Shown one piece after another: positions 11,775-25,538 of a DNA stretch of 64,000 nucleotides. Numbering within the stretch: position 1 is the stretch's first letter; every line of letters starts with the position of its first letter. A program made the position numbers and the translations under genes. The stretch is from Clusia tigrina. Lineage: Eukaryota > Arthropoda > Insecta > Diptera > Clusiidae. The notes under the pieces were generated by a model, which was not told the DNA's origin, did not search any database, and saw nothing but the letters and a program-made list of their open reading frames with translations. The stretch spans positions 75,187,879 to 75,251,878 of the forward strand of contig OV050032.1 of assembly GCA_920105625.2 (NCBI GenBank), written 5' to 3'.

Positions 11775-12985
11775 AGTCCCAAATCAAACACTGATAAGAC
11801 TTCAAATGGCCCTAACTTCTATGAGGTACGTCCTACACCTATCAAGGTTTGCAACAAACAAATGCTTGTAACTTTTTACTGGAGCGTCATAAAACCTTGA
11901 AATTTTGTGACAATAAAGTACTCGAGCCTCTTGTCAGTTTCAGCTATCGCTCAAAGCTATGCTACCCTTGAGTCCCAAATCAAGCACAGTCAAAATTTCA
12001 AATGGCCCTAACTTCTATACGGTATGTCCTACATCTATCAAAGATTGCAACATACAAATGCTTGTAACTTTTTACTGGAGCGTCATAAAACCTTGAAATT
12101 TTGTAACAATAAAGTACTCGAGCCTCTTGTACATTTATGCTATCGCGCAAAGCTATGCTACCCTTGAGTCCCAAATCAAACACTGATAAAACTTCAAATG
12201 GCCCTAACTTCTATACGGTAAGTCCTACACCTATCAAATTTTGCAACATACAAATGTTTGTAACTTTTTACTGGAGCGTCATAAAACCTTGAAATTTTGT
12301 AACATTAGAGTACTCGAGCCTCTTGTCAATTTAAGCTATCACTCAAAGCTATGCTACCCTTGAGTCCCAAATCAAACACTGATAAAACTTCAAATGGCCC
12401 TAATTTCTATACCGTACGTCCTACACCTATCAAAGTTTGCAACATACAAATGCTTGTAACTTTTTACTGGAGCGTCATAAGACCTTGAAATTTTGTAACA
12501 ATAAAGTACTCGAGCCTCTTGTCAATTTAAGCTATCGCTCAAAGCTATGCTACCCTTGAGTCCCAAATCAAACACTGATAAAACTTCAAACGGCCCAAAC
12601 TTCTATACGGTACGTCCTACACCTATCAAAGTTTGCACCAAACAAATGCTTGTAACTTTTTACTGGAGCGTCATAAAACCTTGAAATTTTTTAACAATAA
12701 AGTACTCGAGCCTCTTATCAATTTAAGCTATCGTTCAAAGCTATGCTACCCTTGAGTCCCAAATCAAACACTGATAAAACTTCAAATGGCCCTAACTTCT
12801 ATACGGTACGTCCTACACCTATCAAATTTTGCAACATACAAATGATTTTAATTTTTTTCTGGAGCGTCATAAAACCTTGAAATTATGTAACAATAAAGTT
12901 TTCGAGCCTCTTGTCAATTTAAGTTATCGCTCAAAGCTATGCTACCCTTGAGTCCCAAATCAAACACTGATAAGACTTCAAATGG
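10193..12985. repeat. Block D, copy 1 (about 2.8 kb), repeated at +14,082 and +20,618
   Basis: Ordered marks (GTAAGTCC, AACATTAGAG, the 25-bp insertion at 11105, AAAGTGAGCC, TATGAGGTACG, GTCAGTTTCAGC, AAGCACAGTCAAAATTTC, CAAAGATTGC, TGTACATTTATGC, TATACCGTACG, CATAAGACC) recur 14,082 bp downstream (insertion at 25187, AAAGTGAGCC at 25808) and 20,618 bp downstream (31723 and 32344). The match to the first ends near 12,829; the match to the second runs to about 12,985. It overlaps the second 13-monomer HOR copy, so it formed after or together with that duplication. Confidence 0.88.
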
Positions 12986-13782
12986 CCCTAATTTCTATAC
13001 GGTACGTCCTACACCTATCAAAGTTTGCAACATACAAATGCTTGTAACTTTTTACTGGAGCGTCATAAAACCTTGAAATTTTGTAACAATAAAGTACTCG
13101 AGCCTCTTATCAATTTAAGCTATCGCTCAAAGCTATGCTACCCTTGAGTCCCAAATCAAACACTGATAAAACTTCAAATGGCCCTAACTTCTATACGGTA
13201 CGTCCTACACCTATCAAAGTTTGCAACATACAAATGATTTTAATTTTTTTCTGGAGCGTCATAAAACCTTGAAATTATGTAACAATAAAGTTTTCGAGAC
13301 TCTTGTCAATTTAAGTTATCGCTCAAAGCTATGCTACCCTTGAGTCCCAAATCAAACACTGATAAGACTTCAAATGGCCCTAACTTCTATACGGTACGTC
13401 CTACACCTATCAAAGTTCGCAACATACAAATGCTTGTAACCTTTTACTGGAGTGTCATACAACCTTGAAATTTTTTACTTCATAAAACCTTGAAATTTGG
13501 TAACAATAGAGTACTCGAGCCTCTTGTCAATTTAAGCTATCGCTCAAAGCTATGCTCCCCTTGAGTCCCAAATCAAATACTGATGAAGCTTCAAATGGCC
13601 CTAACTTCTATACGGTACGTCCTACACCTATCAAAGTTTGCAACATACAAATGCTTGTAACTTTTTACTGGAGCGTCATAAAACCTTGAAATTTTGTAAC
13701 AATAAAGTACTCGAGCCTCTTGTCAATTTAAGCTATCGCTCAAAGCTATGCTACCCTTGAGTCCCAAATCAAACACTGATAA
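12986..13782. repeat. Satellite monomers linking block D to the trimer array
   Basis: Four monomers, including the 221-bp marker at 13477, repeat the AATGATTTTAATTTT, GTTTTCGAG, GATAAGACTTC and GTTCGC series seen just before the insertion at 11105 (offset 2,372 bp). They close a 12-monomer block relative to the insertion at 11105. There is no non-satellite sequence. Confidence 0.75.
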
Positions 13783-16134
13783 GACTTCAAATGGCCCTAA
13801 TTTCTATACGGTACGTCCTACACCTATCAAAGTTTGCAACATACAAATGCTTGTAACTTTTTACTGGAGCGTCATAAAACCTTGAAATTTTGTAACAATA
13901 AAGTACTCGAGCCTCTTGTCAATTTAAGCTATCGCTCAAAGCTATGCTACCCTTGAGTCCCAAATCAAACACTGATAAAACTTCAAACGGCCCAAACTTC
14001 TATACGGTACGTCCTACACCTATCAAAGTTTGCACCAAACAAATGCTTGTAACTTTTTACTGGAGCGTCATAAAACCTTGAAATTTTTTAACAATAAAGT
14101 ACTCGAGCCTCTTATCAATTTAAGCTATCGTTCAAAGCTATGCTACCCTTGAGTCCCAAATCAAACACTGATAAAACTTCAAATGGCCCTAACTTCTATA
14201 CGGTACGTCCTACACCTATCAAAGTTTGCAACATACAAATGCTTGTAACTTTTTTCTGGAGCGTCATAAAACCTTGAAATTATGTAACAATAAAGTACTC
14301 GAGCCTCTTGTCAATTTAAGTTATCGCTCAAAGCTATGCTACCCTTGAGTCCCAAATCAAACACTGATAAGACTTCAAATGGCCCTAATTTCTATACGGT
14401 ACGTCCTACACCTATCAAAGTTTGCAACATACAAATGCTTGTAACTTTTTACTGGAGCGTCATAAAACCTTGAAATTTTGTAACAATAAAGTACTCGAGC
14501 CTCTTGTCAATTTAAGCTATCGCTCAAAGCTATGCTACCCTTGAGTCCCAAATCAAACACTGATAAAACTTCAAACGGCCCAAACTTCTATACGGTACGT
14601 CCTACACCTATCAAAGTTTGCAACATACAAATGCTTGTAACTTTTTACTGGAGCGTCATAAAACCTTGAAATTTTTTAACAATAAAGTACTCGAGCCTCT
14701 TATCAATTTAAGCTATCGTTCAAAGCTATGCTACCCTTGAGTCCCAAATCAAACACTGATAAAACTTCAAATGGCCCTAACTTCTATACGGTACGTCCTA
14801 CACCTATCAAATTTTGCAACATACAAATGATTTTAATTTTTTTCTGGAGCGTCATAAAACCTTGAAATTATGTAACAATAAAGTACTCGAGCCTCTTGTC
14901 AATTTAAGTTATCGCTCAAAGCTATGCTACCCTTGAGTCCCAAATCAAACACTGATAAGACTTCAAATGGCCCTAATTTCTATACGGTACGTCCTACACC
15001 TATCAAAGTTTGCAACATACAAATGCTTGTAACTTTTTACTGGAGCGTTCTAAAACCTTGAAATTTTGTAACAATAAAGTACTCGAGCCTCTTGTCAATT
15101 TAAGCTATCGCTCAAAGCTATGCTACCCTTGAGTCCCAAATCAAACACTGATAAAACTTCAAACGGCCCAAACTTCTATACGGTACGTCCTACACCTATC
15201 AAAGTTTGCAACATACAAATGCTTGTAACTTTTTACTGGAGCGTCATAAAACCTTGAAATTTTTTAACAATAAAGTACTCGAGCCTCTTATCAATTTAAG
15301 CTATCGTTCAAAGCTATGCTACCCTTGAGTCCCAAATCAAACACTGATAAAACTTCAAATGGCCCTAACTTCTATACGGTACGTCCTACACCTATCAAAT
15401 TTTGCAACATACAAATGATTTTAATTTTTTTCTGGAGCGTCATAAAACCTTGAAATTATGTAACAATAAAGTACTCGAGCCTCTTGTCAATTTAAGTTAT
15501 CGCTCAAAGCTATGCTACCCTTGAGTCCCAAATCAAACACTGATAAGACTTCAAATGGCCCTAATTTCTATACGGTACGTCCTACACCTATCAAAGTTTG
15601 CAACATACAAATGCTTGTAACTTTTTACTGGAGCGTCATAAAACCTTGAAATTTTGTAACAATAAAGTACTCGAGCCTCTTGTCAATTTAAGCTATCGCT
15701 CAAAGCTATGCTACCCTTGAGTCCCAAATCAAACACTGATAAAACTTCAAATGGCCCAAACTTCTATACGGTACGTCCTACACCTATCAAAGTTTGCACC
15801 AAACAAATGCTTGTAACTTTTTACTGGAGCGTCATAAAACCTTGAAATTTTTTAACAATAAAGTACTCGAGCCTCTTATCAATTTAAGCTATCGTTCAAA
15901 GCTATGCTACCCTTGAGTCCCAAATCAAACACTGATAAAACTTCAAATGGCCCTAACTTCTATACGGTACGTCCTACACCTATCAAAGTTTGCAACATAC
16001 AAATGCTTGTAACTTTTTACTGGAGCGTCATAAAACCTTGAAATTTTGTAACAATAAAGTACTCGAGCCTCTTGTCAATTTAAGCTATCGCTCAAAGCTA
16101 TGCTACCCTTGAGTCCCAAATCAAACACTGATAA
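13783..16134. repeat. Three-monomer HOR (588 bp), four tandem copies
   Basis: GACTTCAAATGGCCCTAATT recurs at 13783, 14371, 14959 and 15547, exactly 588 bp apart, and the next GACTTCAAATGGCCC is at 16135. Each copy has three monomer types in order: one with CCCTAATTTC; one with CGGCCCAAAC (TGGCCCAAAC in copy 4) ending in TTTTTTAACAATAAAG, followed by CTTATCAATTT and ATCGTTC; and one ending in TTTTTTCTGGAGC with AAATTATGTAAC (copies 1-3). Copies 2 and 3 are almost identical. Copy 1 differs by CACCAAAC and ATGCTTGTAACTTTTTTCTGG, and copy 4 loses the AAATTATG form. This trimer is the building block of the 12-35 kb region. Confidence 0.9.
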
Positions 16135-17689
16135 GACTTCAAATGGCCCTAACTTCTATACGGTACGTCCTACACCTATCAAAGTTCGCAACATACAAAT
16201 GCTTGTAACCTTTTACTGGAGTGTCATACAACCTTGAAATTTTTTACTTCATAAAACCTTGAAATTTGGTAACAATAGAGTACTCGAGCCTCTTGTCAAT
16301 TTAAGCTATCGCTCAAAGCTATGCTCCCCTTGAGTCCCAAATCAAATACTGATGAAGCTTCAAATGGCCCTAACTTCTATACGGTACGTCCTACACCTAT
16401 CAAAGTTTGCAACATACAAATGCTTGTAACTTTTTCTGGAGCGTCATAAAAGCTTGAAATTTTTTAACAATAAAGTACTCGAGCCTCTTATCAATTTAAG
16501 CTATCGTTCAAAGCTATGCTACCCTTGAGTCCCAAATCAAACACTGATAAAACTTCAAACGGCCCAAACTTCTATACGGTACGTCCTACACCTATCAAAG
16601 TTTGCACCAAACAAATGCTTGTAACTTTTTACTGGAGCGTCATAAAACCTTGAAATTTTTTAACAATAAAGTACTCGAGCCTCTTATCAATTTAAGCTAT
16701 CGCTCAAAGCTATGCTACCCTTGAGTCCCAAATCAAACACTGATAAAACTTCAAATGGCCCTAACTTCTATACGGTACGTCCTACACCTATCAAATTTTG
16801 CAACATACAAATGATTTTAATTTTTTTCTGGAGCGTCATAAAACCTTGAAATTATGTAACAATAAAGTACTCGAGCCTCTTGTCAATTTAAGTTATCGCT
16901 CAAAGCTATGCTACCCTTGAGTCCCAAATCAAACACTGATAAGACTTCAAATGGCCCTAATTTCTATACGGTACGTCCTACACCTATCAAAGTTTGCAAC
17001 ATACAAATGCTTGTAACTTTTTACTGGAGCGTCATAAAACCTTGAAATTTTTTAACAATAAAGTACTCGAGCCTCTTATCAATTTAAGCTATCGTTCAAA
17101 GCTATGCTACCCTTGAGTCCCAAATCAAACACTGATAAAACTTCAAATGGCCCTAACTTCTATACGGTACGTCCTACACCTATCAAAGTTTGCAACATAC
17201 AAATGCTTGTAACTTTTTACTGGAGCGTCATAAAACCTTGAAATTTTATAACAATAAAGTACTCGAGCCTCTTGTCAATTTAAGCTATCGCTCAAAGCTA
17301 TGCTACCCTTGAGTCCCAAATCAAACACTGATAAAACTTCAAACGGCCCAAACTTCTATACGGTACGTCCTACACCTATCAAAGTTTGCACCAAACAAAT
17401 GCTTGTAACTTTTTACTGGAGCGTCATAAAACCTTGAAATTTTGTAACAATAAAGTACTCGAGCCTCTTATCAATTTAAGCTATCGCTCAAAGCTATGCT
17501 ACCCTTGAGTCCCAAATCAAACACTGATAAAACTTCAAATGGCCCTAACTTCTATACGGTACGTCCTACACCTATCAAAGTTTGCAACATACAAATGATT
17601 TTAATTTTTTTCTGGAGCGTCATAAAACCTTGAAATTATGTAACAATAAAGTTTTCGAGCCTCTTGTCAATTTAAGTTATCGCTCAAAG
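16135..17689. repeat. Eight-monomer block between insertions at 16246 and 17838
   Basis: The two 221-bp markers are 1,592 bp apart (8 x 196 plus 24). The interior reuses trimer monomers: CACCAAAC types at about 16604 and 17389, AATGATTTTAATTTT at about 16810 and 17593, and CCCTAATTTC at about 16955. AAATTTTATAAC near 17242 is private. The left marker is followed by the TTTTTTAAC form (16464) where most other marker blocks have TTTTGTAAC (31938 is the other TTTTTTAAC case), suggesting a crossover just after it. Confidence 0.75.
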
Positions 17690-20565
17690 CTATGCTACCC
17701 TTGAGTCCCAAATCAAACACTGATAAGACTTCAAATGGCCCTAACTTCTATACGGTACGTCCTACACCTATCAAAGTTCGCAACATACAAATGCTTGTAA
17801 CCTTTTACTGGAGTGTCATACAACCTTGAAATTTTTTACTTCATAAAACCTTGAAATTTGGTAACAATAGAGTACTCGAGCCTCTTGTCAATTTAAGCTA
17901 TCGCTCAAAGCTATGCTCCCCTTGAGTCCCAAATCAAATACTGATGAAGCTTCAAATGGCCCTAACTTCTATACGGTACGTCCTACACCTATCAAAGTTT
18001 GCAACATACAAATGCTTGTAACTTTTTCTGGAGCGTCATAAAAGCTTGAAATTTTGTAACAATAAAGTACTCGAGCCTCTTGTCAATTTAAGCTATCGCT
18101 CAAAGCTATGCTACCATTGAGTCCCAAATCAAACACTGATAAAACTTCAAACGGCCCAAACTTCTATACGGGACGTCCTACACCTATCAAAGTTTGCACC
18201 AAACAAATGCTTGTAACTTTTTACTGGAGCGTCATAAAACCTTGAAATTTTTTAACAATAAAGTACTCGAGCCTCTTATCAATTTAAGCTATCGTTCAAA
18301 GCTATGCTACCCTTGAGTCCCAAATCAAACACTGATAAAACTTCAAACGGCCCAAACTTCTATACGGTACGTCCTACACCTATCAAAGTTTGCACCAAAC
18401 AAATGCTTGTAACTTTTTACTGGAGCGTCATAAAACCTTGAAATTTTTTAACAATAAAGTACTCGAGCCTCTTATCAATTTAAGCTATCGTTCAAAGCTA
18501 TGCTAACCTTGAGTCCCAAATCAAACACTGATAAAACTTCAAATGGCCCTAACTTCTATACGGTACGTCCTACACCTATCAAATTTTGCAACATACAAAT
18601 GATTTTAATTTTTTTCTGGAGCGTCATAAAACCTTGAAATTATGTAACAATAAAGTACTCGAGCCTCTTGTCAATTTAAGTTATCGCTCAAAGCTATGCT
18701 ACCCTTGAGTCCCAAATCAAACACTGATAAGACTTCAAATGGCCCTAATTTCTATACGGTACGTCCTACACCTATCAAAGTTTGCAACATACAAATGCTT
18801 GTAACTTTTTACTGGAGCGTCATAAAACCTTGAAATTTTGTAACAATAAAGTACTCGAGCCTCTTGTCAATTTAAGCTATCGCTCAAAGCTATGCTACCC
18901 TTGAGTCCCAAATCAAACACTGATAAAACTTCAAACGGCCCAAACTTCTATACGGTACGTCCTACACCTATCAAAGTTTGCAACATACAAATGCTTGTAA
19001 CTTTTTACTGGAGCGTCATAAAACCTTGAAATTTTGTAACAATAAAGTACTCGAGCCTCTTGTCAATTTAAGCTATCGCTCAAAGCTATGCTACCCTTGA
19101 GTCCCAAATCAAACACTGATAAGACTTCAAACGGCCCAAACTTCTATACGGTACGTCCTACACCTATCAAAGTTTGCACCAAACAAATGCTTGTAACTTT
19201 TTACTGGAGCGTCATAAAACCTTGAAATTTTGTAACAATAAAGTACTCGAGCCTCTTATCAATTTAAGCTATCGCTCAAAGCTATGCTACCCTTGAGTCC
19301 CAAATCAAACACTGATAAAACTTCAAATGGCCCTAACTTCTATACGGTAAGTCCTACACCTATCAAATTTTGCAACATACAAATGTTTGTAACTTTTTAC
19401 TGGAGCGTCATAAAACCTTGAAATTTTGTAACATTAGAGTACTCGAGCCTCTTGTCAATTTAAGCTATCACTCAAAGCTATGCTACCCTTGAGTCCCAAA
19501 TCAAACACTGATAATACTTCAAATGGCCCTAATTTCTATACGGTACGTCCTACACCTATCAAAGTTTGCAACATACAAATGCTTGTAACTTTTTACTGGA
19601 GCGTCATAAAACCTTGAAATTTTGTAACAATAAAGTACTCGAGCCTCTTGTCAATTTAAGCTATCGCTCAAAGCTATGCTACCCTTGAGTCCCAAATCAA
19701 ACACTGATAAAACTTCAAACGGCCCAAACTTCTATACGGTACGTCCTACACCTATCAAAGTTTGCACCAAACAAATGCTTGTAACTTTTTACTGGAGCGT
19801 CATAAAACCTTGAAATTTTGTAACAATAAAGTACTCGAGCCTCTTATCAATTTAAGCTATCGCTCAAAGCTATGCTACCCTTGAGTCCCAAATCAAACAC
19901 TGATAAAACTTCAAATGGCCCTAACTTCTATACGGTACGTCCTACACCTATCAAAGTTTGCAACATACAAATGATTTAAATTTTTTTCTGGAGCGTCATA
20001 AAACCTTGAAATTATGTAACAATAAAGTTTTCGAGCCTCTTGTCAATTTAAGTTATCGCTCAAAGCTATGCTACCCTTGAGTCCCAAATCAAACACTGAT
20101 AAGACTTCAAATGGCCCTAACTTCTATACGGTACGTCCTACACCTATCAAAGTTCGCAACATACAAATGCTTGTAACCTTTTACTGGAGTGTCATACAAC
20201 CTTGAAATTTTTTACTTCATAAAACCTTGAAATTTGGTAACAATAGAGTACTCGAGCCTCTTGTCAATTTAAGCTATCGCTCAAAGCTATGCTCCCCTTG
20301 AGTCCCAAATCAAATACTGATGAAGCTTCAAATGGCCCTAACTTCTATACGGTACGTCCTACACCTATCAAAGTTTGCAACATACAAATGCTTGTAACTT
20401 TTTCTGGAGCGTCATAAAAGCTTGAAATTTTGTAACAATAAAGTACTCGAGCCTCTTGTCAATTTAAGCTATCGCTCAAAGCTATGCTACCATTGAGTCC
20501 CAAATCAAACACTGATAAAACTTCAAACGGCCCAAACTTCTATACGGGACGTCCTACACCTATCA
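17690..20565. repeat. Block E, copy 1 (2.9 kb), repeated at +4,973
   Basis: It spans the insertions at 17838 and 20214, matching 22811 and 25187 (offset 4,973). The interior order of CACCAAAC, TTTTTTAAC, AATGATTTTAATTTT, GTAAGTCC and AACATTAGAG monomers is the same. Scattered differences are GCTAACCTTG at 18504, GATAAGACTTC at 19121 (GATAAAAC in copy 2) and GATAATACTTC at 19511. It ends where GTCCTACACCTATCAAATTTT near 20,565 replaces CAAAGTTTGCAACAAAC. Confidence 0.87.
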
Positions 20566-22662
20566 AATTTTGCAACATACAAATGATTTTAATTTTTTTC
20601 TGGAGCGTCATAAAACCTTGAAATTATGTAACAATAAAGTACTCGAGCCCCTTGTCAATTTAAGCTATCGCTCAAAGCTATGCTACCCTTGAGTCCCAAA
20701 TCAAACACTGATAAGACTTCAAATGGCCCTAACTTCTATACGGTACGTCCTACACCTATCAAAGTTCGCAACATACAAATGCTTGTAACCTTTTACTGGA
20801 GTGTCATACAACCTTGAAATTTTTTACTTCATAAAACCTTGAAATTTGGTAACAATAGAGTACTCGAGTCTCTTGTCAATTTAAGCTATCGCTCAAAGCT
20901 ATGCTCCCCTTGAGTCCCAAATCAAATACTGATGAAGCTTCAAATGGCCCTAACTTCTATACGGTACGTCCTACACCTATCAAAGTTTGCAACATACAAA
21001 TGCTTGTAACTTTTTACTGGAGCGTCATAAAACCTTGAAATTTTGTAACAATAAAGTACTCGAGCCTCTTGTCAATTTAAGCTATCGCTCAAAGCTATGC
21101 TACCCTTGAGTCCCAAATCAAACACTGATAAGACTTCAAATGGCCCTAATTTCTATACGGTACGTCCTACACCTATCAAAGTTTGCAACATACAAATGCT
21201 TGTAACTTTTTACTGGAGCGTCATAAAACCTTGAAATTTTGTAACAATAAAGTACTCGAGCCTCTTGTCAATTTAAGCTATCGCTCAAAGCTATGCTACC
21301 CTTGAGTCCCAAATCAAACACTGATAAAACTTCAAACGGCCCAAACTTCTATACGGTACGTCCTACACCTATCAAAGTTTGCACCAAACAAATGCTTGTA
21401 ACTTTTTACTGGAGCGTCATAAAACCTTGAAATTTTTTAACAATAAAGTACTCGAGCCTCTTATCAATTTAAGCTATCGTTCAAAGCTATGCTACCCTTG
21501 AGTCCCAAATCAAACACTGATAAAACTTCAAATGGCCCTAACTTCTATACGGTACGTCCTACACCTATCAAAGTTTGCAACATACAAATGATTTTAACTT
21601 TTTACTGGAGCGTCATAAAACCTTGAAATTTTGTAACAATAAAGTACTCGAGCCTCTTGTCAATTTAAGCTATCGCTCAAAGCTATGCTACCCTTGAGTC
21701 CCAAATCAAACACTGATAAAACTTCAAACGGCCCAAACTTCTATACGGTACGTCCTACACCTATCAAAGTTTGCACCAAACAAATGCTTGTAACTTTTTA
21801 CTGGAGCGTCATAAAACCTTGAAATTTTTTAACAATAAAGTACTCGAGCCTCTTATCAATTTAAGCTATCGTTCAAAGCTATGCTACCCTTGAGTCCCAA
21901 ATCAAACACTGATAAAACTTCAAATGGCCCTAACTTCTATACGGTACGTCCTACACCTATCAAAGTTTGCAACATACAAATGATTTTAACTTTTTACTGG
22001 AGCGTCATAAAACCTTGAAATTATGTAACAATAAAGTACTCGAGCCTCTTGTCAATTTAAGTTATCGCTCAAAGCTATGCTACCCTTGAGTCCCAAATCA
22101 AACACTGATAAGACTTCAAATGGCCCTAATTTCTATACGGTACGTCCTACACCTATCAAAGTTTGCAACATACAAATGCTTGTAACTTTTTACTGGAGCG
22201 TCATAAAACCTTGAAATTTTGTAACAATAAAGTACTCGAGCCTCTTGTCAATTTAAGTTATCGCTCAAAGCTATGCTACCCTTGAGTCCCAAATCAAACA
22301 CTGATAAAACTTCAAACGGCCCAAACTTCTATACGGTACGTCCTACACCTATCAAAGTTTGCACCAAACAAATGCTTGTAACTTTTTACTGGAGCGTCAT
22401 AAAACCTTGAAATTTTTTAACAATAAAGTACTCGAGCCTCTTATCAATTTAAGCTATCGTTCAAAGCTATGCTACCCTTGAGTCCCAAATCAAACACTGA
22501 TAAAACTTCAAATGGCCCTAACTTCTATACGGTACGTCCTACACCTATCAAAGTTTGCAACATACAAATGCTTGTAACTTTTTACTGGAGCGTCATAAAA
22601 CCTTGAAATTTTGTAACAATAAAGTACTCGAGCCTCTTGTCAATTTAAGCTATCGCTCAAAG
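20566..22662. repeat. Trimer and dimer amplification between block E copies
   Basis: The 221-bp markers at 20214 and 20826 are only 612 bp apart, the shortest marker spacing in the window (3 x 196 plus 24). Downstream, an AATGATTTTAAC monomer occurs at 21587 and 21979 (392 bp), each preceded by the same CACCAAAC monomer, which is a two-monomer tandem duplication. GAGCCCCTTGTC near 20646 and GAGTCTCTTGTC near 20867 are private changes. Confidence 0.8.
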
Positions 22663-25538
22663 CTATGCTACCCTTGAGTCCCAAATCAAACACTGATAAG
22701 ACTTCAAATGGCCCTAACTTCTATACGGTACGTCCTACACCTATCAAAGTTCGCAACATACAAATGCTTGTAACCTTTTACTGGAGTGTCATACAACCTT
22801 GAAATTTTTTACTTCATAAAACCTTGAAATTTGGTAACAATAGAGTACTCGAGCCTCTTGTCAATTTAAGCTATCGCTCAAAGCTATGCTCCCCTTGAGT
22901 CCCAAATCAAATACTGATGAAGCTTCAAATGGCCCTAACTTCTATACGGTACGTCCTACACCTATCAAAGTTTGCAACATACAAATGCTTGTAACTTTTT
23001 CTGGAGCGTCATAAAAGCTTGAAATTTTGTAACAATAAAGTACTCGAGCCTCTTGTCAATTTAAGCTATCGCTCAAAGCTATGCTACCATTGAGTCCCAA
23101 ATCAAACACTGATAAAACTTCAAACGGCCCAAACTTCTATACGGGACGTCCTACACCTATCAAAGTTTGCACCAAACAAATGCTTGTAACTTTTTACTGG
23201 AGCGTCATAAAACCTTGAAATTTTTTAACAATAAAGTACTCGAGCCTCTTATCAATTTAAGCTATCGTTCAAAGCTATGCTACCCTTGAGTCCCAAATCA
23301 AACACTGATAAAACTTCAAACGGCCCAAACTTCTATACGGTACGTCCTACACCTATCAAAGTTTGCACCAAACAAATGCTTGTAACTTTTTACTGGAGCG
23401 TCATAAAACCTTGAAATTTTTTAACAATAAAGTACTCGAGCCTCTTATCAATTTAAGCTATCGTTCAAAGCTATGCTACCCTTGAGTCCCAAATCAAACA
23501 CTGATAAAACTTCAAATGGCCCTAACTTCTATACGGTACGTCCTACACCTATCAAATTTTGCAACATACAAATGATTTTAATTTTTTTCTGGAGCGTCAT
23601 AAAACCTTGAAATTATGTAACAATAAAGTACTCGAGCCTCTTGTCAATTTAAGTTATCGCTCAAAGCTATGCTACCCTTGAGTCCCAAATCAAACACTGA
23701 TAAGACTTCAAATGGCCCTAATTTCTATACGGTACGTCCTACACCTATCAAAGTTTGCAACATACAAATGCTTGTAACTTTTTACTGGAGCGTCATAAAA
23801 CCTTGAAATTTTGTAACAATAAAGTACTCGAGCCTCTTGTCAATTTAAGCTATCGCTCAAAGCTATGCTACCCTTGAGTCCCAAATCAAACACTGATAAA
23901 ACTTCAAACGGCCCAAACTTCTATGCGGTACGTCCTACACCTATCAAAGTTTGCAACATACAAATGCTTGTAACTTTTTACTGGAGCGTCATAAAACCTT
24001 GAAATTTTGTAACAATAAAGTACTCGAGCCTCTTGTCAATTTAAGCTATCGCTCAAAGCTATGCTACCCTTGAGTCCCAAATCAAACACTGATAAAACTT
24101 CAAACGGCCCAAACTTCTATACGGTACGTCCTACACCTATCAAAGTTTGCACCAAACAAATGCTTGTAACTTTTTACTGGAGCGTCATAAAACCTTGAAA
24201 TTTTGTAACAATAAAGTACTCGAGCCTCTTATCAATTTAAGCTATCGCTCAAAGCTATGCTACCCTTGAGTCCCAAATCAAACACTGATAAAACTTCAAA
24301 TGGCCCTAACTTCTATACGGTAAGTCCTACACCTATCAAATTTTGCAACATACAAATGTTTGTAACTTTTTACTGGAGCGTCATAAAACCTTGAAATTTT
24401 GTAACATTAGAGTACTCGAGCCTCTTGTCAATTTAAGCTATCACTCAAAGCTATGCTACCCTTGAGTCCCAAATCAAACACTGATAAAACTTCAAATGGC
24501 CCTAATTTCTATACGGTACGTCCTACACCTATCAAAGTTTGCAACATACAAATGCTTGTAACTTTTTACTGGAGCGTCATAAAACCTTGAAATTTTGTAA
24601 CAATAAAGTACTCGAGCCTCTTGTCAATTTAAGCTATCGCTCAAAGCTATGCTACCCTTGAGTCCCAAATCAAACACTGATAAAACTTCAAATGGCCCTA
24701 ACTTCTATACGGTACGTCCTACACCTATCAAATTTTGCAACATACAAATGATTTTAATTTTTTTCTGGAGCGTCATAAAACCTTGAAATTATGTAACAAT
24801 AAAGTACTCGAGCCTCTTGTCAATTTAAGTTATCGCTCAAAGCTATGCTACCCTTGAGTCCCAAATCAAACACTGATAAGACTTCAAATGGCCCTAATTT
24901 CTATACGGTACGTCCTACACCTATCAAAGTTTGCAACATACAAATGATTTTAATTTTTTTCTGGAGCGTCATAAAACCTTGAAATTATGTAACAATAAAG
25001 TTTTCGAGCCTCTTGTCAATTTAAGTTATCGCTCAAAGCTATGCTACCCTTGAGTCCCAAATCAAACACTGATAAGACTTCAAATGGCCCTAACTTCTAT
25101 ACGGTACGTCCTACACCTATCAAAGTTCGCAACATACAAATGCTTGTAACCTTTTACTGGAGTGTCATACAACCTTGAAATTTTTTACTTCATAAAACCT
25201 TGAAATTTGGTAACAATAGAGTACTCGAGCCTCTTGTCAATTTAAGCTATCGCTCAAAGCTATGCTCCCCTTGAGTCCCAAATCAAATACTGATGAAGCT
25301 TCAAATGGCCCTAACTTCTATACGGTACGTCCTACACCTATCAAAGTTTGCAACATACAAATGCTTGTAACTTTTTCTGGAGCGTCATAAAAGCTTGAAA
25401 TTTTGTAACAATAAAGTACTCGAGCCTCTTGTCAATTTAAGCTATCGCTCAAAGCTATGCTACCATTGAGTCCCAAATCAAACACTGATAAAACTTCAAA
25501 CGGCCCAAACTTCTATACGGGACGTCCTACACCTATCA
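22663..25538. repeat. Block E, copy 2 (2.9 kb)
   Basis: It matches 17,690-20,565 at an offset of 4,973 bp, including both 221-bp markers, except for a discordant stretch at about 24,690-24,900. The right end merges into block D copy 2. TATGCGGTACG at 23931 is one of its few private substitutions. Confidence 0.87.

Noticed and set aside
11998..12183. Minus-strand 61-codon open frame, recurring at ten further places with near-identical sequence
   Set aside because: It is the monomer read backwards with its single consensus TGA mutated. Repeat copies follow the block offsets 14,082, 6,536, 1,980, 11,534 and 2,619, so duplication explains the conservation. The frame breaks at each monomer junction.
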